Shown here piece after piece: positions 18,899 through 27,091 of a DNA stretch of 45,456 bases. A program made the translations under genes and the position numbers. This DNA comes from JBFXAN01 sp050184225 (lineage in GTDB: Bacteria; Chloroflexota; Dehalococcoidia; CAUJGQ01): positions 1 to 45,456 of the forward strand of contig JBFXAN010000040.1 of NCBI GenBank assembly GCA_050184225.1, in the 5' to 3' direction. The notes under the pieces were generated by a model. It worked only from the letters and a program-made list of their open reading frames with translations, searched no databases and was not told the origin of the DNA. Every line of letters starts with the position of its first letter. Position 1 is the stretch's first letter.

Positions 18899-20043
18899 AG
18901 TGGCTCATCATCATCGGCGCCGTCGTGTTGGTCGCCATCGGCTTCATCTTCTTTCAGCTCCCCCAGCCGATCATCGAGCTGAAACCGGAGCCGATCTTCA
19001 CGATTGGTGGGGTCGAGGTTCTGAACACCTGGTTCACCGCCTGGGTGATGATCGCCGTGATCGGGTTGGTCACCTTCCTCGGCACGCGGAAGCTCGCGAT
19101 CGTGCCGCGCGGCTTTCAGAACCTCTTTGAGACGGTCGTCGAAGGGTTCTTCAATCTCTCCAGCAGTGTTGCCGGCGAGAAGAACGCCCGCCGGTTCTTT
19201 CCCGTCGTCTTCATCCTGTTCCTTTACATCCTCCTCTGTAACTGGGCCGCGCTGACGCCGCTCTTCAACGTGATCGGCACGACCGACGATGTCTATCACC
19301 ACGTCGAACACGAGGCGCATGAACACCCGGATGAGCCCTACGCAAACGCCGATATTCGTGGCTGGATCATGACCAAGCAGTCATGGGCCACGGTCGTGCC
19401 GCTCTTTGAGGACGTGGATTACATCCAGGTCGAGGTTCCCGAAGGTACGACCAATGCGCAGGCGTTCGACCTGCTCAACCACGAGCTCGCCGCATCACTG
19501 GGCCGGCCGGCCGAGGGTGAGGAGGGTCACGGGCCGCTCCTCGAAGATGAAACGTACGGCTTCATCGCGCCGTGGCTGCGCGGCGTCAACACGGACTTGA
19601 ACGCGCCGCTCTCCTTCGCGGTCTGGTCGGCCTTCTTCGTCGAGTTCTGGGGGATCACCGCCCTCGGCCTGTTCGCCTACGGTTCCAAGTTCTTCAATTT
19701 CAAGCGCCTGTTCCAGGGCGATATCGTCAACGGCATCATCGATATCTTCGTCGGCTTCCTAGAGTTGATCAGCGAGCTTTCCCGCCTGATCAGTTTCACC
19801 TTCCGTTTATTTGGCAACATCTTCGCGGGCGAGGTTCTCCTCTTCATGATGAGCTTCCTCGTGCCCTTCCTGCTGATCAACGTCTTCTACGGCCTCGAGC
19901 TGTTCGTCGGCTTGATTCAGGCATTCGTCTTTGCAATGCTCACGCTCGTGTTTGCCGTGATGGCCGTCACCGGCCACGGCGATCACGAGGAGCACCATGC
20001 CGATCACCCATCTGGTGGCGAGCATGGAGGTGCACACGCGTAA
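18895..20043 (+). CDS. atpB: ATP synthase F0 subunit a
   Basis: The stator channel subunit of F0, 382 aa against about 240-270 in most bacteria. The essential arginine is Arg304 in FTFRLFGNIFAGEVL. The extra length comes from an insertion of about 100 residues (about 138-240) starting with a His/Glu-rich stretch (YHHVEHEAHEHPDEPY) between the first membrane helices and the conserved core, and from a His-rich tail (GHGDHEEHHADHP). Long periplasmic-loop insertions in subunit a are known in Chloroflexota-type enzymes; metal binding by the His clusters is only a suggestion. GTG 18895 overlaps the atpI stop. Confidence 0.95.
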   Translation: MKWLIIIGAVVLVAIGFIFFQLPQPIIELKPEPIFTIGGVEVLNTWFTAWVMIAVIGLVTFLGTRKLAIVPRGFQNLFETVVEGFFNLSSSVAGEKNARRFFPVVFILFLYILLCNWAALTPLFNVIGTTDDVYHHVEHEAHEHPDEPYANADIRGWIMTKQSWATVVPLFEDVDYIQVEVPEGTTNAQAFDLLNHELAASLGRPAEGEEGHGPLLEDETYGFIAPWLRGVNTDLNAPLSFAVWSAFFVEFWGITALGLFAYGSKFFNFKRLFQGDIVNGIIDIFVGFLELISELSRLISFTFRLFGNIFAGEVLLFMMSFLVPFLLINVFYGLELFVGLIQAFVFAMLTLVFAVMAVTGHGDHEEHHADHPSGGEHGGAHA

Positions 20044-20110
20044 GTGCGGCCCCGAAGTGTGGCGCCGCAACACAGATCCCATGAAAGGGTCACGGTTCAG
20101 AGGAGGCAGC

Positions 20111-20374
20111 ATGGAATCCCTTTTGCCGGTTATGGTGTGGTTTGAAGGTCCGGACGCGGCAAAGTTCATCGGCGCCGCATTCGCGATTGCCGTCGGTGGC
20201 CTTGCCCCGGCGCTCGGCATCGGCCGGATTGTCGGTAGCGCGATGGAGGCGCTCGGACGCAACCCGGAGGCGCAGCCCGCGATCCAGACCAACATGATTC
20301 TGGGCGTCGCGTTTGCCGAAGCGATCGCGATTTACGCGCTCGTCGTCGCGATCATGATCGGATTTGTGTTCTAG
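20111..20374 (+). CDS. atpE: ATP synthase F0 subunit c
   Basis: An 87-aa hairpin of two membrane helices with polar loop GRNPEAQPA (Arg50-Asn51-Pro52) and ion-binding Glu70 (GVAFAEAIAIYALV). The residue after Glu70 is Ala, and the helix-1 position used by Na+-type rings is not Gln, so proton coupling is expected. AGGAGG (20101-20106) is four bases before ATG 20111. It lies 67 bases after atpB. Confidence 0.96.
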   Translation: MESLLPVMVWFEGPDAAKFIGAAFAIAVGGLAPALGIGRIVGSAMEALGRNPEAQPAIQTNMILGVAFAEAIAIYALVVAIMIGFVF

Positions 20375-20375
20375 A

Positions 20376-20468
20376 GCCGTTAGCTGTTAGCCGTTAGCTA
20401 TTAGTCCGGTCGCTACCTACATGCTAACCGCTAATGGCTAATCGCTCATGGCTGCGAGCGGAGCGAGC
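20376..20468 (+). repeat. palindromic spacer element between atpE and atpF
   Basis: The left arm (20376-20398) is made of TTAGC units and the right arm (20423-20445) of GCTAA units, pairing over about 23 bp with a few mismatches. It begins two bases after the atpE stop. It ends with GCGAGCGGAGCGAGC (20454-20468), two bases before the atpF ATG, so its GGAG is the only ribosome-binding candidate for atpF. Confidence 0.75.
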
Positions 20469-20470
20469 CC

Positions 20471-20971
20471 ATGGACAAACTCGGACTCAACTTACCCGGT
20501 CTGATCGTCCAGTTCGTCAACTTCGGTATCCTGCTGTTCATCCTCTGGCGGTTCGTTCTGCCCCCGGTACAGCGGATGCTTGACGAACGACGCGGGCGCA
20601 TCCAGGAATCGCTTGAGGCGGCCGAGCGGATGAAGGCCCAGGCGACCGAAACCGAGCGGATGCTCGACGAGCAGCGCGACGAGGGCCGGCGACAGGCGCA
20701 ACAGATCATCGGTCAGGCGCAGGAGATCGCCCGGCGCATCGAAGATGAAGCCCGCGTGCAGGCGCAGCAGGATGCCGAGTCGTTACTGACCCGCGCCCGG
20801 ACGGAGATTCAACTCGAACGTGACCAGGCGATCGCCGACCTCCGTCGGGAATTTGCCGATATCACGGTGACAGCGGCCGAGAAGGTGATCAATCAATCCC
20901 TCGACCGGCAATCGCATCGCCGCCTGATCGACGATGTGCTTGCGTCGTCGGACCTCGGCAATTCGAGATAG
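20471..20971 (+). CDS. atpF: ATP synthase F0 subunit b
   Basis: The peripheral stalk subunit, 166 aa. A single membrane helix (about 10-30, LIVQFVNFGILLFILWRFVLPPV) is followed by a long charged coiled coil with hendecad-like spacing and the conserved C-terminal VTAAEKVINQSLD. Only one b gene is present. The translation signal comes from the tail of the preceding palindromic element. Confidence 0.94.
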   Translation: MDKLGLNLPGLIVQFVNFGILLFILWRFVLPPVQRMLDERRGRIQESLEAAERMKAQATETERMLDEQRDEGRRQAQQIIGQAQEIARRIEDEARVQAQQDAESLLTRARTEIQLERDQAIADLRREFADITVTAAEKVINQSLDRQSHRRLIDDVLASSDLGNSR

Positions 20972-21050
20972 CACAGAAGGGGAGATGGCCCGGCCCCTCG
21001 ATGTCCTTCCGGTTGGGAAGGGAGTCGGGGGGTTCGGTCTGACAGAGCAG

Positions 21051-21596
21051 ATGGCTGGGACAACAACCGCCGCCCGCCGCTACGCCGAAGCCGTGTTTGA
21101 GCTGGCGCAGGAGTCCGGCTCGCTGGACCAGTGGAAAGACGATCTCGACGTGCTCGCCAATGTGGCGGGCGATGGTGGCGCGCTCGGCGTGCTTGAGAAC
21201 ATCAAGACGCCGATGGAAGACCGGCTCGAACTGCTCGACCGCGCGCTCACCGGCATGTCACCGCTCGCCCGGAATCTCGCCCGATTGCTCGTCTCCCGGA
21301 GGCGGTTCAGTCTCGTGCCCCAGATTGCCCGCGTCTACGGTGAAATGCTCGACCAGCACAACGGCGTCGTTCGGGCCGAGGCGATCACGGCGGTCCCGCT
21401 CTCCGACGATGAGCGCGACGCGATCGTCGAACGTCTGCGGGCGACAACCGGCGCCCGCGACATTCGGATCGAGAGCCGGATCGACCCCTCGATCATCGGT
21501 GGGTTGATCGTGCGCGTCGGCGATCAACTGATCGACGGCAGCACGCGCAGCCGGCTCGTTCAGCTCAGGCGCCAGCTTGCTGGGGTGGCGCCGTAG
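21051..21596 (+). CDS. atpH: ATP synthase F1 subunit delta
   Basis: The stalk connector (OSCP homologue), 181 aa. The N-terminal motif TTAARRYAEAVFELAQ and C-terminal DPSIIGGLIVRVGDQLIDGSTRSRL are diagnostic. ATG 21051 begins exactly where the family begins; an earlier in-frame ATG at 20985 would add 22 atypical residues and has GGGGAG too close. It lies 79 bases after atpF. Confidence 0.94.
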   Translation: MAGTTTAARRYAEAVFELAQESGSLDQWKDDLDVLANVAGDGGALGVLENIKTPMEDRLELLDRALTGMSPLARNLARLLVSRRRFSLVPQIARVYGEMLDQHNGVVRAEAITAVPLSDDERDAIVERLRATTGARDIRIESRIDPSIIGGLIVRVGDQLIDGSTRSRLVQLRRQLAGVAP

Positions 21597-21629
21597 CCCG
21601 CGGGATGGCAGGCGTGTGGAACGGTGACG

Positions 21630-22130
21630 ATGGCTGACGAGGTCATACTCACGGACAAGGCGCAGATCCTGGCTTGGATGGCGGAACGCCGCCGGGCCTT
21701 GCAGTCGGCGATCGACCGGGCCGGCCCGGAGCTGCTGGTACGACCCGGCTCATGGGGTGAGTGGACCCTCAAGGATCTGCTCGCACATCTCACCTATTGG
21801 CAGACGTCCGCCATCGATCGACTGCAGAAGGTCGCCGCCGGACAGGTCGAAGCGATTCAACTGATCGGTGGCAACGAGGCCATCGACCAGATCAATGAGA
21901 ACGTCTATCGTGCCAACAGGGATCGGCCGCTCGCCGACATGCTCGAAGCGTTCCACAGCACGAATCGTTCGTTTCGCACGTCGGTCAAGTCACTCCCGCC
22001 CGAGGCGTATCGGGAACTATCAGCGGACGGTGTCTTCTCCGCCGCTCGCACCGTTTATGCCGACGGCTACGGCCATGACGAGGAGCACCTGGCCGACATC
22101 GAGAAAGCGATTAACCAGGCAAACGCCTGA
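21630..22130 (+). CDS. DinB-family four-helix metalloprotein inside the atp operon
   Basis: A 166-aa protein with the DinB/ClbS-like pattern: ETWTLKDLLAHLTYW-type helix with His53, and a late helix YGHDEEHLADI giving His149 and His153, the usual three-histidine metal site. Members include thiol-dependent transferases (with bacillithiol or mycothiol) and many of unknown function. It sits 33 bases after atpH and before atpA on the same strand, an unusual place that suggests cotranscription without implying a role in ATP synthesis. ATG 21630 follows GTGACG. Confidence 0.8.
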   Translation: MADEVILTDKAQILAWMAERRRALQSAIDRAGPELLVRPGSWGEWTLKDLLAHLTYWQTSAIDRLQKVAAGQVEAIQLIGGNEAIDQINENVYRANRDRPLADMLEAFHSTNRSFRTSVKSLPPEAYRELSADGVFSAARTVYADGYGHDEEHLADIEKAINQANA

Positions 22131-22153
22131 AGCATCCGACACACGCATGTGAG

Positions 22154-22196
22154 CCTCCCCTCTCCACGGCGTTGGGGAGGGGCCGGGGGAGGGGTC
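22154..22196 (+). repeat. GC-rich hairpin repeat before atpA
   Basis: CCTCCCCTCTCCA (22154-22166) pairs with TTGGGGAGGGG (22172-22182), followed by CCGGGGGAGGGG. It fills the gap between the dinB-like gene and atpA, and its terminal GGAGGGG is the only purine-rich stretch before the ATG at 22207. It belongs to a widespread class of intergenic CCCTCTCC-type palindromes. Confidence 0.6.
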
Positions 22197-22206
22197 AGAA
22201 CCACCC

Positions 22207-23730
22207 ATGACGACACGATCAGAAGAGATCACCAGCATCATCAAGCAGCAGATCCAGCAGTTCGGCGCCGGGGTCGAGACGATCAACGTCGGCACGATCA
22301 TCGAAGCTGGTGACGGTATCGCGCGGATCAGCGGTCTCGGCGGCGCCCTCAATAACGAGTTGATCGAGTTCCCGCTGCCGAACGGCGACTCCGTCATGGG
22401 CATCGCCCTCAACCTCGAAGAGGACACCGTCGCCTGCGTGATCCTCGGTGACTACACCGCGATCGTCGAGGGCGGCGAAGCCCGCACGACGGGACGGGTC
22501 GTCGAGGTGCCGGTTGGGCCGGAGTTGCTCGGCCGCGTGGTCAACCCGCTGGGTGAGCCGATCGACGGCAAGGGACCGATCAACGCCGAGCGCACCCGTT
22601 CGGTCGAGCGGATCGCTCCGAACGTGGTCGCCCGCAAGTCGGTGACGGTGCCGGTCCAGACCGGGATCAAGGCGGTCGATGCGATTATCCCGATCGGCCG
22701 CGGCCAGCGCGAACTGATCATCGGCGACCGCTCCACCGGGAAGACGGCGATCGCGCTCGACACGATCATCAACCAGAAGGGCGGTGACCTCTACTGCATC
22801 TACGTCGCCGTTGGTCAGAAGGCGTCGAAGGTGGCGCAGATCGTCGCCCAGCTTGAAGCAGCGGGCGCGATGGAACACACGATCATCGTCTCGGCGTCCG
22901 CGTCGGAGGCAGCCGCGTTGCAATATCTGGCGCCGTATGCGGGCTGCGCGATGGGCGAAGACTTCATGGAGCGCGGTCAGGACGCGCTGATCGTCTACGA
23001 CGACCTTTCCAAGCACGCCTGGGCCTACCGCGAGATCTCGCTGCTGTTACGCCGCCCGCCCGGTCGCGAGGCGTACCCCGGCGACGTCTTCTATCTGCAC
23101 TCGCGGTTGCTCGAACGCTCCGCCCGTCTCGACGAGGCGCTCGGCGGCGGCTCGCTTACCGCGCTGCCGATCATCGAAACCCAGGCCGGCGACGTGTCGG
23201 CCTACATTCCGACGAACGTCATCTCGATCACCGACGGTCAGATCTACCTCGAGGCCGACCTCTTCAACGCCGGCCAGCGGCCCGCGGTCAACGTCGGCAT
23301 CTCCGTCTCCCGCGTCGGCTTTTCCGCCGCGACCAAGGCACTGAAGGCGGTCGGTAACCGGCTGCGGCTCGACCTTGCCCAGTTCCGCAACGTCCAGGCC
23401 TTCGCCCAGTTTGGCACCAGCGACCTCGACCCCGCCACACGGCGCCAGCTGGAGCGCGGTCTGCGTGTCGTCGAGGTGATGAAGCAGCCGCAGTACCAGC
23501 CGCTCGGCCTTGCCCAACAGGTGAGCATTATCTACGCCGTCAACAACGGCTTCCTCGACGATGTGCCGCCGGCGAAAGTGCGCGCCTTCGAGGTCGCCTT
23601 CCACAGCTTCATGGCGAGCAACCATCCCGAGATCATCGACGCGATCAACCAGCAGAAGGATCTGACACCTGAGATCACCGAGTCGCTGGGCAAGGCGATT
23701 GAAGAGTTCAAGGCAAACGTGCCCTACTAA
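22207..23730 (+). CDS. atpA: ATP synthase F1 subunit alpha
   Basis: A 507-aa non-catalytic nucleotide-binding subunit. The N-terminal beta barrel includes VGTIIEAGDGIARISGLGGA; Walker A GDRSTGKT is at about 173; the family signature PAVNVGISVSRVG and the arginine finger region are intact. Full-length, no anomalies. It should pair with a beta subunit encoded outside the window. Confidence 0.97.
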   Translation: MTTRSEEITSIIKQQIQQFGAGVETINVGTIIEAGDGIARISGLGGALNNELIEFPLPNGDSVMGIALNLEEDTVACVILGDYTAIVEGGEARTTGRVVEVPVGPELLGRVVNPLGEPIDGKGPINAERTRSVERIAPNVVARKSVTVPVQTGIKAVDAIIPIGRGQRELIIGDRSTGKTAIALDTIINQKGGDLYCIYVAVGQKASKVAQIVAQLEAAGAMEHTIIVSASASEAAALQYLAPYAGCAMGEDFMERGQDALIVYDDLSKHAWAYREISLLLRRPPGREAYPGDVFYLHSRLLERSARLDEALGGGSLTALPIIETQAGDVSAYIPTNVISITDGQIYLEADLFNAGQRPAVNVGISVSRVGFSAATKALKAVGNRLRLDLAQFRNVQAFAQFGTSDLDPATRRQLERGLRVVEVMKQPQYQPLGLAQQVSIIYAVNNGFLDDVPPAKVRAFEVAFHSFMASNHPEIIDAINQQKDLTPEITESLGKAIEEFKANVPY

Positions 23731-23820
23731 GCGGCAATCGGCAATCGGCAGTCGGCAGTGGGGTCTAACTCACCATTGCCCACTGCCCATTGCCGATTGC
23801 CGCGCGAGCGGAGTGAGCGC
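23731..23820 (+). repeat. palindromic spacer element between atpA and atpG
   Basis: It starts on the base after the atpA stop. GGCAATC/GGCAGT units (23731-23762) face their complements (23780-23803). It ends with GCGAGCGGAGTGAGCGC (23804-23820) two bases before the atpG ATG. The tail is nearly the same as that of the element before atpF although the arms differ in sequence. Confidence 0.75.
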
Positions 23821-23822
23821 CC

Positions 23823-24698
23823 ATGGCGGACATCAAGCAGTTACGGGGCCGGATTCGCTCCGTCCAGAACGTGGCGAAGATCACGAACGCGCTGCAATTG
23901 CTGGCGGCCTCGCGGATGCGGCGGGCGCAGGTTCGCGCCATTGCCGCACGGCCCTACGCCGATCGGCTCCGTCATGTGCTCGCCAATCTTGCCGGTCAAC
24001 GCAGCGGTGAGGAACTGGAGACGGCGCATCCCCTCCTCCAGCACCGCGAGGGCAATCGCATCACGTTGCTCCTCTTCTCGCCGAATCGCGGTCAGTGCGG
24101 CGCGCTCCCCGGAAACCTCAACCGCCGCGCGGCCACCTTCCTCCTGGAGGAGGGCGCGGAAGCACAGATCGTCGCGATTGGCCGGAAGGGCCGGGACTTC
24201 TTTGCCCGCGCGGGTGCGTCGATCGTCGCAGAGTTCAACACCCTACCGGACTACCCCGAACTGGTCGATATCCTCGCCATCTCTCAGATCGCGGTCGAAG
24301 AATTCCTCACCGGCCGTGCCGATCGCGTTTACATCCTCTACGCGGATTTTGTCAACACCGTCACGCAGCGTCCCACGATCCAACGGCTCCTGCCGCTGGA
24401 AGCGCCGCAGGAGGAGGAACAGCGGGGCGGCAACGCCGTCGAGTACATCTATGAGCCCAGCCCCGACCACGTGCTCGACCAGTTGCTGCCGCGCTATGTG
24501 GACACGCTGATCTACGCCGCCGCGCTGGAAGCCGCCGCCAGCGAGCAGTCCGCTCGATTCTTCGCGATGAAGAATGCGACCGACGCGGCCAACGACATGA
24601 TCGATTCACTGCAGCTCACGCTGAACAAGGCACGTCAGGAGCAGATCACGAAGGAACTGCTCGACATCATCGGCGGTGTCGCCGCGATGGAGGGCTAA
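23823..24698 (+). CDS. atpG: ATP synthase F1 subunit gamma
   Basis: The rotor shaft, 291 aa. The N-terminal IKQLRGRIRSVQNVAKITNALQLLAASRMRRA and C-terminal coiled coil with MKNATDAANDMIDSLQLTLNKARQEQITKELLDIIGG are diagnostic. In the usual bacterial order atpD and atpC would follow; here a HAD gene and a palindromic element follow instead, so beta and epsilon must lie elsewhere. Confidence 0.95.
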   Translation: MADIKQLRGRIRSVQNVAKITNALQLLAASRMRRAQVRAIAARPYADRLRHVLANLAGQRSGEELETAHPLLQHREGNRITLLLFSPNRGQCGALPGNLNRRAATFLLEEGAEAQIVAIGRKGRDFFARAGASIVAEFNTLPDYPELVDILAISQIAVEEFLTGRADRVYILYADFVNTVTQRPTIQRLLPLEAPQEEEQRGGNAVEYIYEPSPDHVLDQLLPRYVDTLIYAAALEAAASEQSARFFAMKNATDAANDMIDSLQLTLNKARQEQITKELLDIIGGVAAMEG

Positions 24699-24750
24699 AC
24701 GGTGCCGCGGTTCAGGGAAGCGCCTCACGGATGATGATGAGACCGCGCCA

Positions 24751-25434
24751 GTGAGTATCCCTCCGGATTCTTCAGCACGCCCCGCCGAGGACCGCCGCTT
24801 CCAGGCTGTGGTCTTCGACATGGATGGTGTGCTGCTCGACAGCGAACCCCTGCATCACATCGTCCTCAACAACGTTCTTGCAACGGAAGGCAGGCATCTC
24901 TCCTTCGAGGAATACCGACCGTACATCGGCACCACGCTCGAATACACATGGAGCGATGTGATTCGGCGTTTCGATCTGAAGGGGCCGGTCGACCAGTACA
25001 TCCTGCGCTACGACGAGGGCATCCTCGACAGTTACCGGCTCCATTCCGTGATCGCACCGGGCGTGCGGCAGCTCCTCGACCTGCTCACACAGCGCGGCGT
25101 GCGCCGCGCCGTCGCCTCGTCGTCGCGGACCTCCTGGGTCGAGGCGGCCCTCGGTACGCTCGGCATCCGCGCCGACTTCGAGTTGATCGTCACCGGCGAC
25201 ATGGTCACCCACAGCAAGCCGCATCCCGAGATCTACCAACTCGCCGCCGAACGCCTGAGCCTCGACCCTCGCCTGTGCCTTGCCGTCGAAGACTCGCCCG
25301 CCGGCACTGCCTCGGCGACCGCCGCCGGCATGACGGTGGTTGGCATTCGCACGGAATACACTCGTGGTGCAACGCTATCGGGCGCAACGGTCGTGCTCGA
25401 CACGCTGGACGAGTTTCCCGGGGAACTGCTGTGA
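24751..25434 (+). CDS. HAD-family phosphatase (beta-phosphoglucomutase-like)
   Basis: A 227-aa haloacid-dehalogenase hydrolase with motif I FDMDGVLLDSEP (nucleophile Asp23, acid Asp25), motif II in AVASSSRTSW, Lys in THSKPHPEIY and motif IV VEDSPAG. It fits subfamily IA phosphatases or beta-phosphoglucomutase-like enzymes acting on small phosphosugars. The GTG at 24751 is the likely start; the frame is open further up. It is 52 bases after atpG and could be the last gene of the operon. Confidence 0.85.
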   Translation: MSIPPDSSARPAEDRRFQAVVFDMDGVLLDSEPLHHIVLNNVLATEGRHLSFEEYRPYIGTTLEYTWSDVIRRFDLKGPVDQYILRYDEGILDSYRLHSVIAPGVRQLLDLLTQRGVRRAVASSSRTSWVEAALGTLGIRADFELIVTGDMVTHSKPHPEIYQLAAERLSLDPRLCLAVEDSPAGTASATAAGMTVVGIRTEYTRGATLSGATVVLDTLDEFPGELL

Positions 25435-25440
25435 CCTCTT

Positions 25441-25615
25441 GACCTAACCCGGTTCGCTACGCTCACGGCGCCCCCTTCCCTCGCAGGGAAGGGGGAGTCC
25501 TGGCGGGGCATGGTTGATGAGGGATAGTCTTGCCGCAACCAAGCGAGCTACTGGCACCCCCGGTTGACGAGAACTCCCCCTTCCCTGCGAGGGAAGGGGG
25601 CCGGGGGGTTAGGTC
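25441..25615. repeat. palindromic miniature element, copy 1
   Basis: About 175 bp bounded by GACCTAAC and GTTAGGTC. It contains two perfect 10-bp hairpins, CCCCCTTCCC/GGGAAGGGGG, with complementary loops TCGCA and TGCGA, around an about 80-bp core. It lies between convergent genes: six bases after the HAD stop, and its right end supplies the stop codon (TTA on the plus strand, 25609-25611) of the aldolase gene. Copy 2 is at 31555. The hairpins may act as a two-way terminator. Confidence 0.8.
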
Positions 25616-26160
25616 TGCCGGTGCTGGGGACTCGCGATCCCCACAATCCGCGCGCTCTCTTCGAGCATCGCCGTGAGGCGTACTGCTTCTTCGAATGTTG
25701 CACCGCGCGCATAGGTGCCGTGTCCTTCGACGATCACCATCCGCGATGTGGCGCTGGCCTGGGCAATCAGGTCGACAATGCTGCGGCGAGGGCTGACCAC
25801 CGGGACCACGCCGAGCAGGTGCCGGCCTTCAAGATCGATTGGCTCGAACCGGCTCTTGCCGATCGTCAGCGCGATGGCGTGCGGCGGATGGGCGTGGACG
25901 ATCGTCTTGGCGCTCGCGCTGACGTAGATCGCGCGGTGAATCGGTGTATCGAGGGAGGGTGTTGAGATCGGCGGCTCGGTCGCGCGCGAGATCAGGCACA
26001 GGTCCGCCGCGGTGAGACGGTGGAGCGGGGCGGCTTCGCGGGTGATCAGTACCCCTGCCGGCGTCCAGATGCTCAGGTTGCCGCTCCCCGGTACGACGAG
26101 GCCGCCGTGAAACAGGTCCTCGCCGGCGGACCGAAACGCCGGCACATGGTCACCGATCAT
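25609..26160 (-). CDS. class II aldolase/adducin family protein
   Basis: A 183-aa zinc-dependent aldolase or epimerase-type protein. GSGNLS (25-30) is the phosphate/substrate loop; metal ligands are His89 and His91 (VHAHPPHA) and His147 (EGHGTYARG). The acid normally found in the SSE motif is Asp71 here (PSLDTPIH). The ATG at 26160 overlaps the SDR stop (ATGA), so the pair is coupled and may act in one sugar or sugar-acid route. Confidence 0.85.
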   Translation of the reverse strand: MIGDHVPAFRSAGEDLFHGGLVVPGSGNLSIWTPAGVLITREAAPLHRLTAADLCLISRATEPPISTPSLDTPIHRAIYVSASAKTIVHAHPPHAIALTIGKSRFEPIDLEGRHLLGVVPVVSPRRSIVDLIAQASATSRMVIVEGHGTYARGATFEEAVRLTAMLEESARIVGIASPQHRQT

Positions 26161-26945
26161 GAACGGGCGCGGGCACGACGCGGACTGTCGAAGCCGCCTC
26201 CATTGACATAGATGACCTGATTCGTGACGTACCGCGCGCCGTCGGAACAAAGGAACGCGACCATCGCGCCGATATCCTCGGGCTGACAGACCATGCCGAA
26301 CGGCATCGTCTCCGCGATGGCGGCGAGATCCTCGACGCCGGCGGTCGCCCGTATCAACCGGCGGCCCATCTCCGTTTCGACCAGGCCCGGCGCGACCACG
26401 TTGACGCGGATGCCGCTGTCCCGCTCCTCCTTCGCCAGCGTCTTCGCCAACGCCTCCAGCGCCGCCTTCGCCATGTTGTACGGCGCGCCGCCGGCGCCGA
26501 GGCTTTGCGTGGCCGACGACGAGATCATGACGATGTCGCCGCGGGATCGCTCCCGCATCGCCGGGATCGCGAGCTTGGAAAGGTAGAAGGCGCCGAAGGC
26601 GTGCGTGCGGACGACGCGCTCCATCTCGGCGGGGTCGGTGTCGGCGACATAGTGGCCGCGGCTGGCGATCCCGGCGTTGTTGACGAGGATGTCGATCGGT
26701 CCCAGGTCATCCGCGATCGCCGCGACCATCTGCTGGTCCGCCTCCCAGTCCGACACCTCGGCCTGGTAGATGCGCGCCCGACGGCCAAGCGCCTCGATCC
26801 GGCGCTGCACGTCCTTCGCCGCGTCTTCATCCCGCCGATAGTTGATCGCGACATCCGCGCCGCCCTCCGCCAGCGCAAGACAGATGGCCGCACCAATTCC
26901 CCGGCCACCGCCGGAAACCAGCGCGACGCGCCCCTCCAAACCCAT
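26157..26945 (-). CDS. SDR-family oxidoreductase
   Basis: A 262-aa classical short-chain dehydrogenase. The cofactor loop is SGGGRGIG (11-18), with NNAG at 89-92, catalytic Ser within ISSSATQ (142-144), Tyr156 and Lys160 (YNMAK). Absence of an acid after beta-2 and Arg residues there (NYRRDE) suggest NADP preference. First gene of the SDR-aldolase operon. The substrate is not readable. Confidence 0.9.
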   Translation of the reverse strand: MGLEGRVALVSGGGRGIGAAICLALAEGGADVAINYRRDEDAAKDVQRRIEALGRRARIYQAEVSDWEADQQMVAAIADDLGPIDILVNNAGIASRGHYVADTDPAEMERVVRTHAFGAFYLSKLAIPAMRERSRGDIVMISSSATQSLGAGGAPYNMAKAALEALAKTLAKEERDSGIRVNVVAPGLVETEMGRRLIRATAGVEDLAAIAETMPFGMVCQPEDIGAMVAFLCSDGARYVTNQVIYVNGGGFDSPRRARARS

Positions 26946-27091
26946 ACTGTGACTCCTTCGCCGGCAGTAGGCCGGGCAATCGGCGATACCGTAGCATCTG
27001 CTTCGCTTCGGCGCATGTGTGTCACCAGGACGGGATCAGTACCATAGGGATTGGTTGAACGTTGCGCTTCCCTCCGACGGAACCATTCTCG

